Source: Sepiola atlantica (lineage: Eukaryota; Mollusca; Cephalopoda; Sepiida; Sepiolidae). From it: a stretch of DNA of 64,000 nucleotides. Numbering within the stretch: the stretch's first letter is position 1; each line of letters opens with the position of its first letter. Below are positions 11,696-22,447 of this stretch, one piece after another. The translations under genes were made by a program, and so were the position numbers. The notes under the pieces are model-generated. The model saw nothing but the letters and a program-made list of their open reading frames with translations, made no database searches and had not been told where the DNA came from. The stretch lies in NCBI GenBank assembly GCA_963556195.1, contig OY744516.1:33611486-33675485 (forward strand), read 5' to 3'.

Positions 11696-11965
11696 AATTA
11701 TTTGACTGGTGGTGATCACATGGGGTGGGGAACCACATATGTTTTACTTGTTATTATTGATATTAATATATCCTATCTGTTAATAGTTTCTTGAGAGACA
11801 ATGGATAGGCTCTAAGAAAGTGTCTGCATAATCTCTAACTGTAGATCTTGTAATCTGGAAGTGCTTAAGTCCAGTGGCAAGGAGAAATCCAAAATGACTG
11901 AAACCAATGGTGAGATAAGTGTAGAAGGACTGGTGTCATTTTTAGTTTTCTTTCTCTTTGACTAG

Positions 11966-12025
11966 TTTATTTATCTCCCTCCAACCGCAGGAAGATGTGA
12001 CACAAGGTCGGAGAGTAGGGGTATG
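11966..12025 (-). mobile_element. 3'-tail fragment of the U2-headed SINE family
   Basis: GGAAGATGTGACACAAGGTC preceded by TTTATCTCCCTCC matches the 3' tail of the copies at 25.33 and 30.93 kb. The rest of the element is missing or unrecognisable. Confidence 0.55.
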
Positions 12026-13272
12026 AACACAATCAAACTGTCGGTAAATTTGGATACTCTTGAATTGGAAGCATGTGAAACATGTAGGCATATTTGGGCA
12101 CTACTAGCTTAGTAATTGGTTCGGAAATGCTGTGGCAGACATACTTTGAAAATTAGCATGGCAGCTGCAAGTAGAAGGGAAGAGACTTGGGATGGTAATG
12201 AAGAAAAGTTCTTCCATGATTATTTAAAAGTGAAACCTACTGAACTCAGCTGACCAAATAACAAGAATGTGAATATGTGAAGAAATAAAACAAAAAACTC
12301 TGAAACTACTTTTCTCTTTCTTTCAGCTTCACAATCAAAATTGTAAAAGCATAGGTCTGGTATTTCTGCAACTGTTCAGATCTTCTTGTGTTGACCTTGT
12401 TTCAGTTTCGAAATACAATGGATAGCCTCTTTAAGGGTAGCTGCATGTGGAGTCTATAGTGAAGTAAAAGTTACTCAACACCAACATGCTGCTACTAGAT
12501 CAGGCTGCTTGACCAAAAATACACCAAACACGTATGCTTTTTTTTTTTGCTTCCTTTGCCTTTGCAAAACTCAATCATATTCTGCAGCAAAGCCAAAAAC
12601 AAAGACATTTTTCCTCTACAAAACAAGCAAACCAAATACTATGAATAAACACTTAAACATATAAAGAACTTGAAGCATAAAAACTTTTATCAAAATGATC
12701 GGATTCAGCATTAAATAGCCTGAAAAGGGTTGATATGTTGTAAAACAAAACAACCAACCCAAACCAAACTAGTTGCATAACCAAGGCTAGTCTATCCTAT
12801 TATGTGATCCATATTTGGAGGGAAGGATATATGGGTTCATACCTATCCCAAGAATATTAGTAAAGGTGATACAGTAGTCCTGACAGAACTCCATATCCTT
12901 TGATTTTGTGATTAATTTTGAGTTTCATTATTTATCAAAAGATCTGTTGGTTTTCAACCTTTTGGTTTATCTATGTAGAATTATTTTTGAGATCATGAAG
13001 CTGGTTGCGTCTTAATCTTTTTTGTTGTTGTGTGTGTGTCAGAAGGGGGCGGGGGTCAGATGAGACATAAAATAGGCATCATGTTTAGTCACGGATTTTG
13101 CAATGGAATCCAAGGCTTCACAGCTACTGTGAAATCCTGTGGACATTCATTGCCTCTGTGTGAAAAGATATTATAAATCACATTTATGATTTATGCTCAA
13201 TGTCATTTGTGACAGGCCAATAGATTTTTATTTAGGCAGAAATTCATTGTAAGCACAAAGAATGGATTTGAT

Positions 13273-13274
<2 letters not shown>
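12026..13274. other. Unassigned DNA with one shared repeat
   Basis: No gene is recognised. About 12600-12760 resembles 29395-29545: both contain ACTTGAAGC, TTTTATCAA, ATTCAGCATTAAATA and GGTTGATATG in the same order, marking a low-copy dispersed repeat. Confidence 0.45.

Positions 13275-13324
<50 letters not shown>
13275..13324. repeat. (AAT)n microsatellite
   Basis: Uninterrupted AAT repeat of ~50 bp. The tyrosine-rich minus-strand frame across it is an artefact. Confidence 0.95.
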
Positions 13325-13326
<2 letters not shown>

Positions 13327-13503
13327 GACGATGACAGCTACAATGATCATATATTTTCTTACATTTGTTAGTAGATTTGCAGTGTCCAGATTCAATGTCA
13401 GTATAACATAACATATTTTTATAACTCGATACACCAACACCGGCTCACATATATAAAGATCATATATGCACCTATAAAATTAGGAATGTGTATCTATCTA
13501 TCT

Positions 13504-13506
13504 ATC

Positions 13507-13533
<27 letters not shown>
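13504..13533. repeat. (TA)n microsatellite
   Basis: Short TA tract preceded by (TATC)n. It adjoins the SINE that follows. Confidence 0.9.
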
Positions 13534-13537
<4 letters not shown>

Positions 13538-13604
13538 GTTCAAAAGTATCGCAAACAAAAATAAATAAATAAATGATATCTATAAAAATGCAGTACATTC
13601 CAGC

Positions 13605-13735
13605 ACTAGCACGAGTTAGCTCAGTGGTAGAGCTTCAGGCTTCAGACTCTGGGGTCCTGGTTGTGAATCTTGCTAGGCTAAGCCACACTGATGAGTTGTA
13701 AACGACGAAACATGTGTCTATAGATAATTATATTT
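13605..13735 (+). mobile_element. tRNA-derived SINE with hammerhead-like core
   Basis: The 5' head carries a Pol III A-box-like block (TTAGCTCAGTGGTAGAGC, 13616-13633) and a weak B-box-like block (GGTTGTGAATCTTG, about 13659-13672), as in tRNA genes. The following core (13683-13724) has the consensus nucleotides of a hammerhead ribozyme. The A-rich tail is poorly defined. Such SINEs are transcribed by Pol III and copied by a LINE enzyme; which LINE is not shown here. Confidence 0.75.
13683..13724 (+). ncRNA. Hammerhead ribozyme-like core (SINE-embedded), stem I weak
   Basis: Seen directly: CTGATGA (13688-13694); stem II GTTG/CGAC with TAAA loop (13695-13706); GAAA (13707-13710); a 2-bp stem III with a 2-nt loop (CATGTG, 13711-13716); and the GTC cleavage triplet (13716-13718). 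All core nucleotides of the hammerhead consensus are present. Stem I is poor: CCACA faces TATAG with two A-C mismatches that would be A-U pairs if the upstream strand read CTATA. Activity is doubtful. Confidence 0.6.
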
Positions 13736-13886
13736 TTAAAATATATATTTCACTTCCCATGTGGGGGCATCACATTAGTAAATGGAAAAATTATTCCCAA
13801 CTAGCATTTAAGTAAAAATACTCTTTCGTATGAATAATTTAATTCGTTCAAAAGTATCACAAGCAAATATAAACAAATAAATTACA

Positions 13887-13887
<1 letters not shown>

Positions 13888-13925
<38 letters not shown>
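13888..13925. repeat. (TA)n microsatellite
   Basis: TA tract abutting the 5' end of the dispersed repeat that follows. Confidence 0.9.
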
Positions 13926-13928
<3 letters not shown>

Positions 13929-14519
13929 TGTGCATATGTTTATATAATTCTGTGTAGCATTCACTTTAAACTAATTAATGGATTATTATGAATTTTGGAA
14001 GTAACTCGGCGTAAGGGTGAGTAATATGGGCTATATTTAGTTCAATTTAGTTCTATACAAAGATGGTAATAAATAAGTGGAAGTCTCTTGTGAAAATTCA
14101 GATTTTTGTGAAATTTTAACAATAAATATTAGACATCAATTAATAAATATTCTCCAAATTTAAGGGTTTTTTTGTTTTTTTTAGTATTTAAAAGTGTTTT
14201 GAGGCGGGCATAATATGGGAACAACCTCCCATTAAAAACAATGCAAATATTCCAGATTTGCAATAAATTTGATCCATAGTCAATGTAGAAATATTCCCTG
14301 AATTTCAATTTCTTAAGACTTAAGTTTTAAACATTTTCTATAATCAAAATCATATAATGGATTTTGATCAAAAATGGAATAAGGATTCTAGACATAAGGT
14401 TTAGTATCATTCTATCTTGATTTTAATCTCCATAAGGGGACATAAAAATGGCACAAAATTGTTATGTTCAGGGAATTCTACTCATTCTGCAGTGGGTATT
14501 CTTCTGTCGTGGGTGTATG

Positions 14520-14520
<1 letters not shown>
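13926..14520 (+). repeat. ~550-bp dispersed repeat, copy 1
   Basis: Unclassified repeat with further copies at 25302-26125 and 45128-45700. Shared blocks in order: GCATTCACTT (GGATTCACTC elsewhere), TTATGAATTTTGGAAG, GGGCTATATTTAGTT, ATATTCTCCAAATTT, GATCCATAGTCA, ATGGATTTTGATCAAAA and AAGGGGACATAAA. All three copies have TA arrays at or near their ends. No protein is encoded. A non-autonomous DNA or rolling-circle element is possible. Confidence 0.8.

Positions 14521-14568
<48 letters not shown>
14521..14568. repeat. (TA)n microsatellite
   Basis: TA tract immediately after the dispersed repeat. Confidence 0.95.
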
Positions 14569-14569
<1 letters not shown>

Positions 14570-14574
14570 AACAC

Positions 14575-14880
14575 ACACTAGAAGACTGATAGTTGCAGGT
14601 TTGGCTTCATGCGTATATGGGTTAATTTGAAAATATTATTTATAAATAATTATTCAAAGCACTCGCTAGATTGAGCACTTTAAGTAAGTTAACAACAAGC
14701 CGTTATTCATGGCGTAATGCAATACTCTCGGCTCTGCCTATTGAGTTCTCTTGACGACTTGCTGATATGGCCGCAAAATTTGCCATATAGACGTTAATTT
14801 ACCCTCCCATTTCTGTGGCAATGCGTGGTGAACACACTGGTATGCACTCCAACTTCTAAGTCAAATATGTCTTTCGTATT
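14575..14880 (+). mobile_element. Degenerate SINE core and unassigned flank
   Basis: GACTGATAGTTGCAGGTTTG then GCGTATATGGGTTAATTTG (14584-14630) is an eroded duplicate of the core at 14924-14970 that has lost the GAAAC block. The rest of the interval shows nothing recognisable. Confidence 0.5.
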
Positions 14881-14889
14881 GAGGTTTGA

Positions 14890-14975
14890 ACCGTGTGACC
14901 AGCAGGGATTGTCTCCTCTCATACTGATGATTGCAGGTTTAGCATGAAACACATGTGTATATCGGTTAATTTGAA
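14890..14975 (+). mobile_element. SINE core with near-complete hammerhead consensus
   Basis: CTGATGA (14924-14930), GAAA (14946-14949), a stem III palindrome CACATGTG (14950-14957) and GTA as the cleavage triplet (14957-14959) are kept. Stem II is short (TGC/GCA with a U-U mismatch at its base). Stem I is only about 3 bp. It is a decayed copy of the same core as at 13.7 kb. An upstream tRNA-like block (GTGTGACCAGCAGGGATTGT) is weak. Confidence 0.55.
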
Positions 14976-14976
14976 A

Positions 14977-15009
14977 ATATTATATATATATATATAAATA
15001 ATAAAGTTC

Positions 15010-15052
<43 letters not shown>

Positions 15053-15059
15053 TAAAGTT

Positions 15060-15104
<45 letters not shown>
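14977..15104. repeat. Three (TA)n arrays with duplicated spacer
   Basis: TA arrays are separated by two copies of AAATAATAAAGTTCTTT, which indicates a small local duplication. Confidence 0.9.
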
Positions 15105-15108
<4 letters not shown>

Positions 15109-15479
15109 GCACTTTACTGCAATTTCGTAATTTTCGGCAAACATCAGAAGTGTGTCATTCGATATCAAACTATATATACTCCCCCTTCAACACACACATT
15201 TATATATAGCCACGTGAAAGTTAACAACACATTACAAAAAGATAACTTTACATTAATAAAACTTTTACTGTGAATAAAATTTGTAACAAATTTAGCATAA
15301 AGAACCCTTGTGATGCCAAGTGTGTCATAGAGGGTAACAATTATATTACAACAATCAGATTTTAAAAAAATAATCAATAAAAATATCTCACAAAGGAATA
15401 ATAAAAAAAATAATAAAAAAGACAACATTTAATAACACGAAAGTTTACAATACATTTATTAAATCATCTATTAATATTT
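15105..15479. other. Unassigned DNA with one unit of the 16.1-kb array
   Basis: 15281-15356 (TTGTAACAAATTTAGCATAA, then CAAGTGTGTCATAGAGGG) is nearly identical to 16232-16316 downstream. The Tc1 relic lies between the two copies. Confidence 0.5.
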
Positions 15480-15960
15480 TTCGGGTAGACCTCTACGAAT
15501 TTCTTGCATGTTTCTTGGTTATTTTTTTCATTCTTCACAAAAATATCCCTTTATTTCATGCAGTTTTTGCATGTTCCGTCTTTGAATTCTCAGTTTCAGC
15601 TCTCTCCAAAAAGTTTCGATCTGGTTGAGATCTGGAGATTGACTTGGCCATTTTAGTTAATTTGAAGTTAATCATGATTTTGTAAACTTTGTAGTATGTT
15701 TAGGATCATTGTCTTAATGAATAAAATGAATGACAAATTCTGTCCATACTCACTTTTACTCGACTAACTTCTTGCTCTTCATGAAGTTCCTTAAGCATAA
15801 CTCTGGCCTCGTTGTTATCGTTTCTCACTAATGATCTTAACTTAGGTTCTATTACCTTTCTAGAACGAATGGAATGACTGTCTTTCAATGATAAACTATC
15901 AGACCAACTGAACTTATTGGCATATTTATCTGACTCAATATCTTCCATCTATGAAAGTCA
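15480..15960 (-). pseudogene. Tc1-like transposase relic with internal deletion
   Basis: The N-terminal part (15948-15706) keeps a helix-turn-helix-like segment (VRNDNNEARVMLKELHEEQE, then VSRVKVSMDRI), as in Tc1 DNA-binding domains. It joins directly to the C-terminal catalytic part, in which a QDNDPKH-type block is recognisable in a shifted frame near 15.69-15.72 kb, followed by KWPSQSPDLNQIETFWREL at about 15595-15655, the DD34E region with its terminal Glu. The middle of the protein is missing and stops interrupt the rest. No TIR pair was identified. Confidence 0.75.
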
Positions 15961-16039
15961 ACATACATTTACAGAGGTCTTCATCAATTATTTTGCTTTA
16001 AAAAAAAAAGCTTTTAATTTACATCATTTTTATTTATTT

Positions 16040-16560
16040 CTAAAGAATAATCTATATTATAAGTGAGACGTTTTTGTTTGTCTGTTAATTATGTATAGGC
16101 TTCAAAACTATTTAGAATTGCACCAAAATTGGCTTGAAGCAACCTTGAAATTTCGAGTGTGTCACAGAAAGGTAAAAATGTTACTGATAACGTGCTAATA
16201 CTAAAAACAAACATGTATAGGCTTAAAAACTATTGGTCAAGATTGTAACAAATTTAGCATAAAGAATCCTTGTGATACCAAGTGTGTCATAGAGGGTAAC
16301 AATTATACTACAACTATTACTTCTACTACCTATAATGCTAATACTAATAATAAACACTTAAAGCCTCTGAAAGTATTGTTCGGAATTGCACAAAATTCTA
16401 ACATGTTGAATGTATCACAGGGATCAGAATTAACATGCTATTACTAATAAATATAATAATTAAAAAATCTATAGGCTCCAAAAGTATTGATTAGAACTGC
16501 ACCAAATTTGACATGAGTCTTTGTGATACTAGATGTAATAAAGTTAAGAATAAATTATGA
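16040..16560 (+). repeat. Degenerate tandem array, ~120-130 bp units (~4 copies)
   Basis: Each unit has GTATAGGCTT(C/A)AAAACTATT, then a G/A-rich block with TTGCACCAAA or TTGTAACAAATTT, then a block like TGTGATACCAAGTGTGTCAT. Units begin near 16090, 16210, 16350 and 16470. Related units lie at 6905 and 15281. No coding potential. Confidence 0.6.
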
Positions 16561-17763
16561 TGGTTAAATAAATCCCCAACAGCTCTCTGTTGGAACTAGA
16601 CTCTGTTAAGACTGATTTTTGGCTAGTTCAAATATAGATTGTAATAAATTGCAATTAGTTTCTGACCTAATGTGTCATGCATTTAGTACATTTAGAATTG
16701 TAACAAATTTTTTTATTTTTAGAATCTTTGTATCAAACTTGCATTCTTTAAAGTAGATAGATATATTTGAAGAAATGACAATGAATTATCACTTAACTTA
16801 AAAAAAGCTATTGATGTTTATTGAAGTGTTTGATCTAAATCACCTCATTTAAAGAAGACTTCTTTATTCTGTGTATGAAAAGATGTCCTGATATGTACAA
16901 ACCTTCTTATTTTCTCTCTATTCATTCATTCATTCATATAACTCCAACAGCTATTTTGGAAATTCTTAAAAATTATGTCTTTATGTAAACTAAGTATTGA
17001 CATATCATTTATGAGAAATGACCAAAGCCAGTCAAAGGGGAAATGTTTCTGTAACCTTTCCTCTTTCTACACAAATCTCTCAGCCTCTTTTCCATACTTT
17101 CTGAATTGTAATTTCAGTCTCGTTGCCTTGTAAACAAAAATAATTCTCTTGCTCATTTTAAATTCAAGTAACAATAATTCACAATCACCACAGAACATTG
17201 CTTGTATAACTAAATCCATATGAAAAATCTCCGTCCTTTGTTCAGCTCTCGACTGCTGGCAACATAGATTCAGGGTTTCTTATTTCTATCTTTTTCATCA
17301 CTTTTTAAACTGAAGAAATCTTTTTGCTTTTGTTTTGTTATTATAAAACGTTTCCTTAACAGACTCTATCATAAATTGTCAGTCTGTTCCAAACATCTTT
17401 GTTTGCCTGACATTATAAGTCATTTTCTAAAACTCTGACTTATGAATCTCTCTTATCAACTAGAGAAGAGATTATGAAATGTCACATTATTCTGTGATCC
17501 CTATTAGAACAGCTGGGTTTATTTGCACTCATTGTTTGTGTCATAACATGATATATAATTGGAATGCAACATTTTCTCTGGAGAAGAACAATGAAAGTTC
17601 ATGTTGAAATATTGGCTAAAAGATTTTTCAAATATTCTATCCTTTGTCTGGTTTTGTTATATCAAGAAATCATGTAACTATAGATTATAAAAAAAAATCA
17701 AGCAGTTATCATTGGAGTATGAAGATAAATCTTTTCTTATTAATGATATGGTGGATGAGTCAT
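16561..17763. other. AT-rich DNA, nothing recognised
   Basis: No transposon, RNA or gene signature is seen in this 1.2-kb stretch. Confidence 0.35.
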
Positions 17764-17897
17764 GTGAGTCTTAAAGACCGGCTTAGATCTGATGGCCTCA
17801 GCAGCAGATAAAATCTGGACAGTATAGCAAAATGTGTACAGGGCAGGAGACTTTGATGGTATGGCCACGTTGAAAAAATGGATGAGAATTCTTGGGT
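17764..17897 (+). pseudogene. RTE-like LINE C-terminal fragment, left half
   Basis: In a broken frame this encodes WYGHVEKMDENSWVSR (about 17850-17900), matching WFSNIGRMDESSWVSR of the minus-strand LINE at 28.1 kb. The element is cut at 17898-17905 by the hAT insertion and resumes at 21058. Confidence 0.7.
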
Positions 17898-18054
17898 TAG
17901 TAGATCCCCCACGTAGCCAGGGGGGTGCAATTACATTTGCACCTCCTGAAATTTGTGATCCAAAAAATATTATAAATATAAATACTCTTATATTTCGTAG
18001 TCAACTATACTTCTTCATTATGAACCAGTATTTACTTTTGTGTAATATATTTTA

Positions 18055-18125
18055 CAGCAGGGCCGGATTAAGGGGCTGGAGCCCTGGGCCACCCACCAAG
18101 AAGGGACCTTCCACCAATTTTTAAC
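18055..18125 (+). mobile_element. Possible second hAT terminus nested inside
   Basis: CAGGGCCGGATTAAGGGGCT followed by GCCCTGGGCC resembles the terminal sequence of other hAT non-autonomous elements. No matching opposite end was located. Weak. Confidence 0.35.
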
Positions 18126-20150
18126 ATAATTACCGATTTCAAAAACGCTTCTTTGGATTTCATTTTGTTTAAAACTTAATTTTCCATTCCTGGTACTAAT
18201 TATATCATAGTAAATATTTACGGATTTTAAACTACCAGTTGAAATAAATTTATTGACCATAATAACCTCTAAATATGATTTAAATTTATGTTACCTTGTA
18301 AAAAGAAAAAAATTAAAATGTACGCATTCTCAAACTCAAACATAACTTAGCTAGTTTCAGATCAAGTGGTGAGGGAAACAAAGCTACGATGCTTTTCACC
18401 TGTTTCCTACTTGGTGAAAGAGATTGTCAGTTTATCTGTCTTTTTTTGTCAACTTACCAAATATATATGTTTAAATATTGTTAATTCTCACTATTTAATA
18501 TTATAAATTATCAATTAAATAATTATAATCCAAATGATGTAATATAAACACAAAATTAATTCACGTTGTTGTTCTGCCAGCTTCTTTTAAAGATATTTTT
18601 TAATTTATAAAAGAAAGTGTTGTCTTCATTCAAAGGATAGAAATGAATACTAGCAACCTAAATTATTTTCAAATGAAACTGGGAATTAGTTTAAAAAATT
18701 ATTTTTGTATCTTATCACGAATCTCAAATACGTTTTTTCTTTTTGTTGTCAGTTGCAACTGTTAATTTAAAAAATTGTGAATATTACATTCAAAATCTTT
18801 GAAATTAACATAGAAAAAAATCCCAGATTTCACCCGAGATGAAGTTGAAAGAAAGAACAGCATTGGTAGGGTATAAACCCCACGTACAAGAGGCGAGCAA
18901 AAAAGGCTTGTTAACTTTATTTTAAAGAAATTTAAAATATGTTTTTAGAAAAAAATAATTACTAATAGCATTTTTTTAATTATTAATCTTTGGATGTTTA
19001 AATAACTGAAAATCGTGGGGTTCACTTAGGAGGCTATGCCATCCTCCAATATTTGTAAATAAATATTTTTTAAATAAGTATTTATTGAAGCAAATAAAAT
19101 CGATTTATCTACATTAAGTTTCTTTTTAAAGAAGCAAAAACTAGTCTCATTTGTTTGGAATTTTTCTTAAAGAACTCTATTCATTTATTGCTGTAACTTT
19201 TACAACAAAACAATATATAACAATACAACTTTTTTTGTTTAAAGAAAATAAAACTTAACGAAAAGTAGCCCGTCTTTACAAAAAAAAAGCAAAATGTTCA
19301 AAATTAGTTCAAAAGACAACGTCAAACAATAAAGTTAATCTAATCATAATGTTAATTATTAATTATAAACTTAATTATAGAGTTCTGAATTAAAATTTCT
19401 TGTGAGATTCTTTTTAAATAAATATTATTTGAGAAAGGAGAAATTACTATGAGTCTCGATGTCTTGCTTCTAAATACCCCCTATTCAGAATATATCGAGA
19501 CTTATATTTTTACACCAATATTTAAAACCAATGTAAGAAATAGATATTTTGTAAATTGAAAGAAAAAAAGGGGTGCCCTGAATATTCGGCAACGGATAAT
19601 TCGACAACGGAAAATTTGGCAATTTTGGCAAAGTAGGAAAAGTCGGTAATTAATTAGGGAAGATTTCTCGATTGAAAAAAGATTTTAGAACCGTACTTGC
19701 GCGGGATATAGTTGTAAATACGGGGCTACCCCCTATCAATAAAGAACACTTATTGTGTTATCTTTTTGGTACTTGTGCAGTTTACGGACCGGGCTATTTT
19801 TTAGATAAGATTTTCAAGTTAAATTCAATTTTTACGATATCTTGTGTTTATTACATTGTTAGGTAAAAGTATAGAATAGTTTACACCCCCCCACTTCCCC
19901 CATGTTAAGAATGGCTTTCTAAATAATGTTATTATTTCAACCCAGTTCGTAATTAAATTACGAGATTAAGTCCATCATAATGCATTTAGGTTTCTTTGTA
20001 AACCATTTTAATATTTTGTTATCAATTGAAAAAAATATCAATTACTTTGTGTCTGTTCGAAATCTGAAAGGAAATTTCTTTTCCTTGTCATGAAATACAT
20101 TTCTATATTATTGTTTGTAACTGTAATTTAGTGTTATAATCTCTGCGAGA
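18126..20150. other. Decayed interior of the hAT element
   Basis: AT-rich with no continuous frame. GAATATTCGGCAACGGATAA and similar CGGCAA/CGACAA repeats occur near 19580-19620. If transposase N-terminal sequence was here it is no longer readable. Confidence 0.5.
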
Positions 20151-20234
20151 AAGAGGATGTGTTGAAAATCGGCCGCTCGTCGAGTCGTTTTTTTTTCTGT
20201 GTGAGTACAGTGGAAGATTTTGATTAGGTACTCC

Positions 20235-20730
20235 GACAGTTGCTGGGTCACATTAGAGGAGAACTCCGTGCTCGATCTGGAAATGCTCAATGTGCAGTGA
20301 TCAAAGCTGCTGCAGTGTGTAACACGTCATCAGAATCATTCATGGACAGTGAGACGCTGAAACAGCTAGGTCCACTGTTTGGTGTTTTGGTAAAAGAGAG
20401 TGAGATGGAAATATTCAAGAAGTACATTCAGCGACGTTTCCCTACCGAAGATCTTGGATTTTCAGAATTATTCGAACAATGCGATGGATATTTTTCCATC
20501 GGTGCATAGAGTATTGCAATTGCTCCTTACCATCCCACAGACCTCAGTAACCGTTGAAAGACTATTCTCTTCAGTGAAGCGCATCAAAACAAGAATGCGA
20601 TCTTTGTTGTCAACAGAGAGACGTACCTCACTCTGCCTCATATCCTTTGAAAAAGATTTGCTGAGAAACATTGACAAAGAGCGCATCCTTGCGCATTTCA
20701 ATAACTGTAAAAATAGGAGATTATAATAGA
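20235..20730 (+). pseudogene. hAT transposase C-terminal part (hATC domain), frameshifted
   Basis: The first frame (20240-20509) holds a helical region (LGPLFGVLVKESEMEIFKKY). The second frame (from about 20480 to 20726) holds the conserved hATC block TSVTVERLFSSVKRIKTRMR and then LCLISFEKDLLRNID, as in zinc-finger-MYM-type hAT transposases. The frame change near 20.45-20.51 kb and the absence of the N-terminal zinc finger and catalytic core make this a relic. It is co-oriented with and inside the element bounded at 17906-21049. Confidence 0.8.
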
Positions 20731-21000
20731 ATTCTGTAGAGCTAGCAAGTAGCTTCCGTATTTTACGAACTTTGTTATTATTACTGTGTTTACAATGCGT
20801 TATGTGCTTTACTGTGCTTATGTAATTATTTACATGTACCTACCGAAATACAAAACAATATATTTAGATTATATAAAAAAAATTGACATTTTTTACTACT
20901 TATTTATATTTATATATCAGTGCACACACACACTGAACCAAAACGTCACTCATATTAGAATATCAATATTAGTTTTGCCCCTCCTAAAAATGCCTTGACC

Positions 21001-21023
21001 CCCCCCCCCCCCCCCCCCCCCCC
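21001..21023. repeat. Poly-C tract
   Basis: 23 consecutive C, continuing a shorter run at the end of the previous line. Other long G/C homopolymers lie at 1379, 11437, 38001 and 62850. Confidence 0.95.
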
Positions 21024-21057
21024 AAGTGAGAAGTCTGGCTACGTGCCTGTAGTAGAT

Positions 21058-21236
21058 GAAGAACAATTGAGGTAGCAGGCCAAAAAAAACATGGGAGGAA
21101 GTGATAAGGATTTACCTGTAGAGAACAAGGGATAAAGTCCTGGACAGAGATAGGTTAGTTTGTAAGTGAATTTCTAAAAGTCGTCCAACACATGTCAGCA
21201 TGTAAAACGGATTTTAAACCAAATATGATGATGAAA
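21058..21236 (+). pseudogene. RTE-like LINE C-terminal fragment, right half, and 3' tail
   Basis: Continues the LINE interrupted at 17898: a KTWEEVIR-like stretch, then RDRLVCK-like and the 3' end GTAAAACGGATTTTAAACC followed by ATGATGATG. The same 3' end occurs at 63005-63195, 58270-58320 and (minus) 27975-28070. Confidence 0.7.
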
Positions 21237-21875
21237 CTAGAAAATATGAGACAGCAGTTAATTCTTTTATGTTATGTGTAGACCAGAGGAATCCAAATTT
21301 TAATTGTTAAAAAAAAAAGATGCTTTTTCTTGAGGTGATTATTCACAAGCTTCATCATAATTTATCATTAATGAGCCATGTAATTGCTACAATTCTAATT
21401 GTGTAAGTTTGATAAATATGTTAAAAACATGAGAATCTGTATTTCATATTCAGTTTGCAGGTGGGTGGTGATTGTTAGCCATAAATCATCTCTGTGGATG
21501 CCAACACTGACATTAAATTAATAATAGAAGTTTGTGTAGTTTCTGCTTTTTCTGATCAAAACATATAACTTGGGTGGCCATAGAATAATAGGTTAAGATT
21601 TATTTTATGGAGTTGTGAAATTTATCATACTCATTTACCTATGATGAAACTAACACAGGGCAACTAGGGTAAAATAAATGTGTTTTTTATTTGTTATTAT
21701 TATTAATAAGTGTATGCAAGTAAATAATCCATTTCAGAGATGTTTTTTTATTGTTTTATTTTATTTTCAAATTTAAGATTAAGGATTAGTAGTTCATTTT
21801 AAGAAAAGAAAAAAACAATGGTTAAAATATTTCATAGAGATTATAGGCAAAGTTGGTAGAGTAATATACAGGGTA
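21237..21875. other. AT-rich DNA, nothing recognised
   Basis: No gene or repeat is recognised between the LINE tail and the first U2-headed SINE. Confidence 0.35.
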
Positions 21876-22216
21876 TTGATTTACTCCTCCAGGAGTTAGG
21901 CACAAGGCCAGTTTTTATCTTACTCCCACAAGTAAGATGTGACCCAAGGTCGGGTCGGCAAAGTGGGGTTTAAAAATTGCCTGGGCAGCCCCGTCGGCAT
22001 TCCCCGGTAGGGGCGCCTCAGGCAGTAAGCAATAAACTTACTCCTCCCCAAAGAGGGGAGGCGAAGCCCGGGAGGGTGGACCTCCTAGAACTGCACAGGA
22101 CAGGCCCATAGACCGGCGTAAATCAAGGCCCGAAGGCCAAGACAATACCAGTCTATGGGGTGCAGTATCCATCGGAACAGATACTACACTTTGATCTTAG
22201 CCAAAAGGCCAAGAAA
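21876..22216 (-). mobile_element. U2 snRNA-headed SINE, copy A
   Basis: Read on the minus strand the copy starts TTTCTTGGCCTTTTGGCTAA, then GATCAAAGTGTAGTATCTGT, the first ~45 nt of U2 snRNA including the branchpoint-recognition GTAGTA. It continues with a hairpin closed by CATAGACTGG/CCGGTCTATG, then a GC-rich body and a tail ending GGAGTAAATCAA. It lacks the ~45-nt module found in copies D, F and G. It lies head-to-head with copy B, ~230 bp away. No clear target duplication was found. Confidence 0.88.
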
Positions 22217-22437
22217 CTTTAATAGATTCTTTATTTTTTATGATACCTTAATTTGTGAAACTGAAAATGGAAATCATTTAAACGATATTATTATTCATAA
22301 ATAAATTATTTTTCATTTTTGTTCGTTTTTGCAAACAAATCTCGATTGTGTTTGTCATATTATGTTAAAATTCCATTAAGGTAGCATCTAAAATAAAGAA
22401 TCTATTCAAGTTAAAAATCCCTCAGTGACTTCTTGAC
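22217..22437. other. Spacer between head-to-head SINE copies
   Basis: AT-rich; forms the loop of the large inverted repeat made by copies A and B. Confidence 0.6.
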
Positions 22438-22447
22438 TACCCTGTAT

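Larger units (their letters stand above)
17906..21049 (+). mobile_element. hAT DNA transposon, 3144 bp, with 8-bp target duplication
   Basis: Flanked by identical 8-bp direct repeats TAGTAGAT (17898-17905 and 21050-21057), the hallmark length for hAT. Imperfect terminal inverted repeats: the left end reads CCCCCACGTAGCCAG and the right end, reverse complemented, CAGGCACGTAGCCAG. The internal sequence is mostly decayed, but a C-terminal hAT dimerisation domain remains at 20500-20726. The insertion splits an RTE-like LINE whose halves join in register across the site. A long poly-C tract (21001-21023) lies just inside the right end. Confidence 0.88.

Noticed and set aside
13605..13735. Functional tRNA gene
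   Set aside because: The B box is mutated, no acceptor stem closes, and the head continues into a SINE core.
17834..18124. 96-codon open frame as a host gene
   Set aside because: It spans the RTE-hAT junction; the start is LINE sequence in an alternate frame and the rest is hAT terminus.
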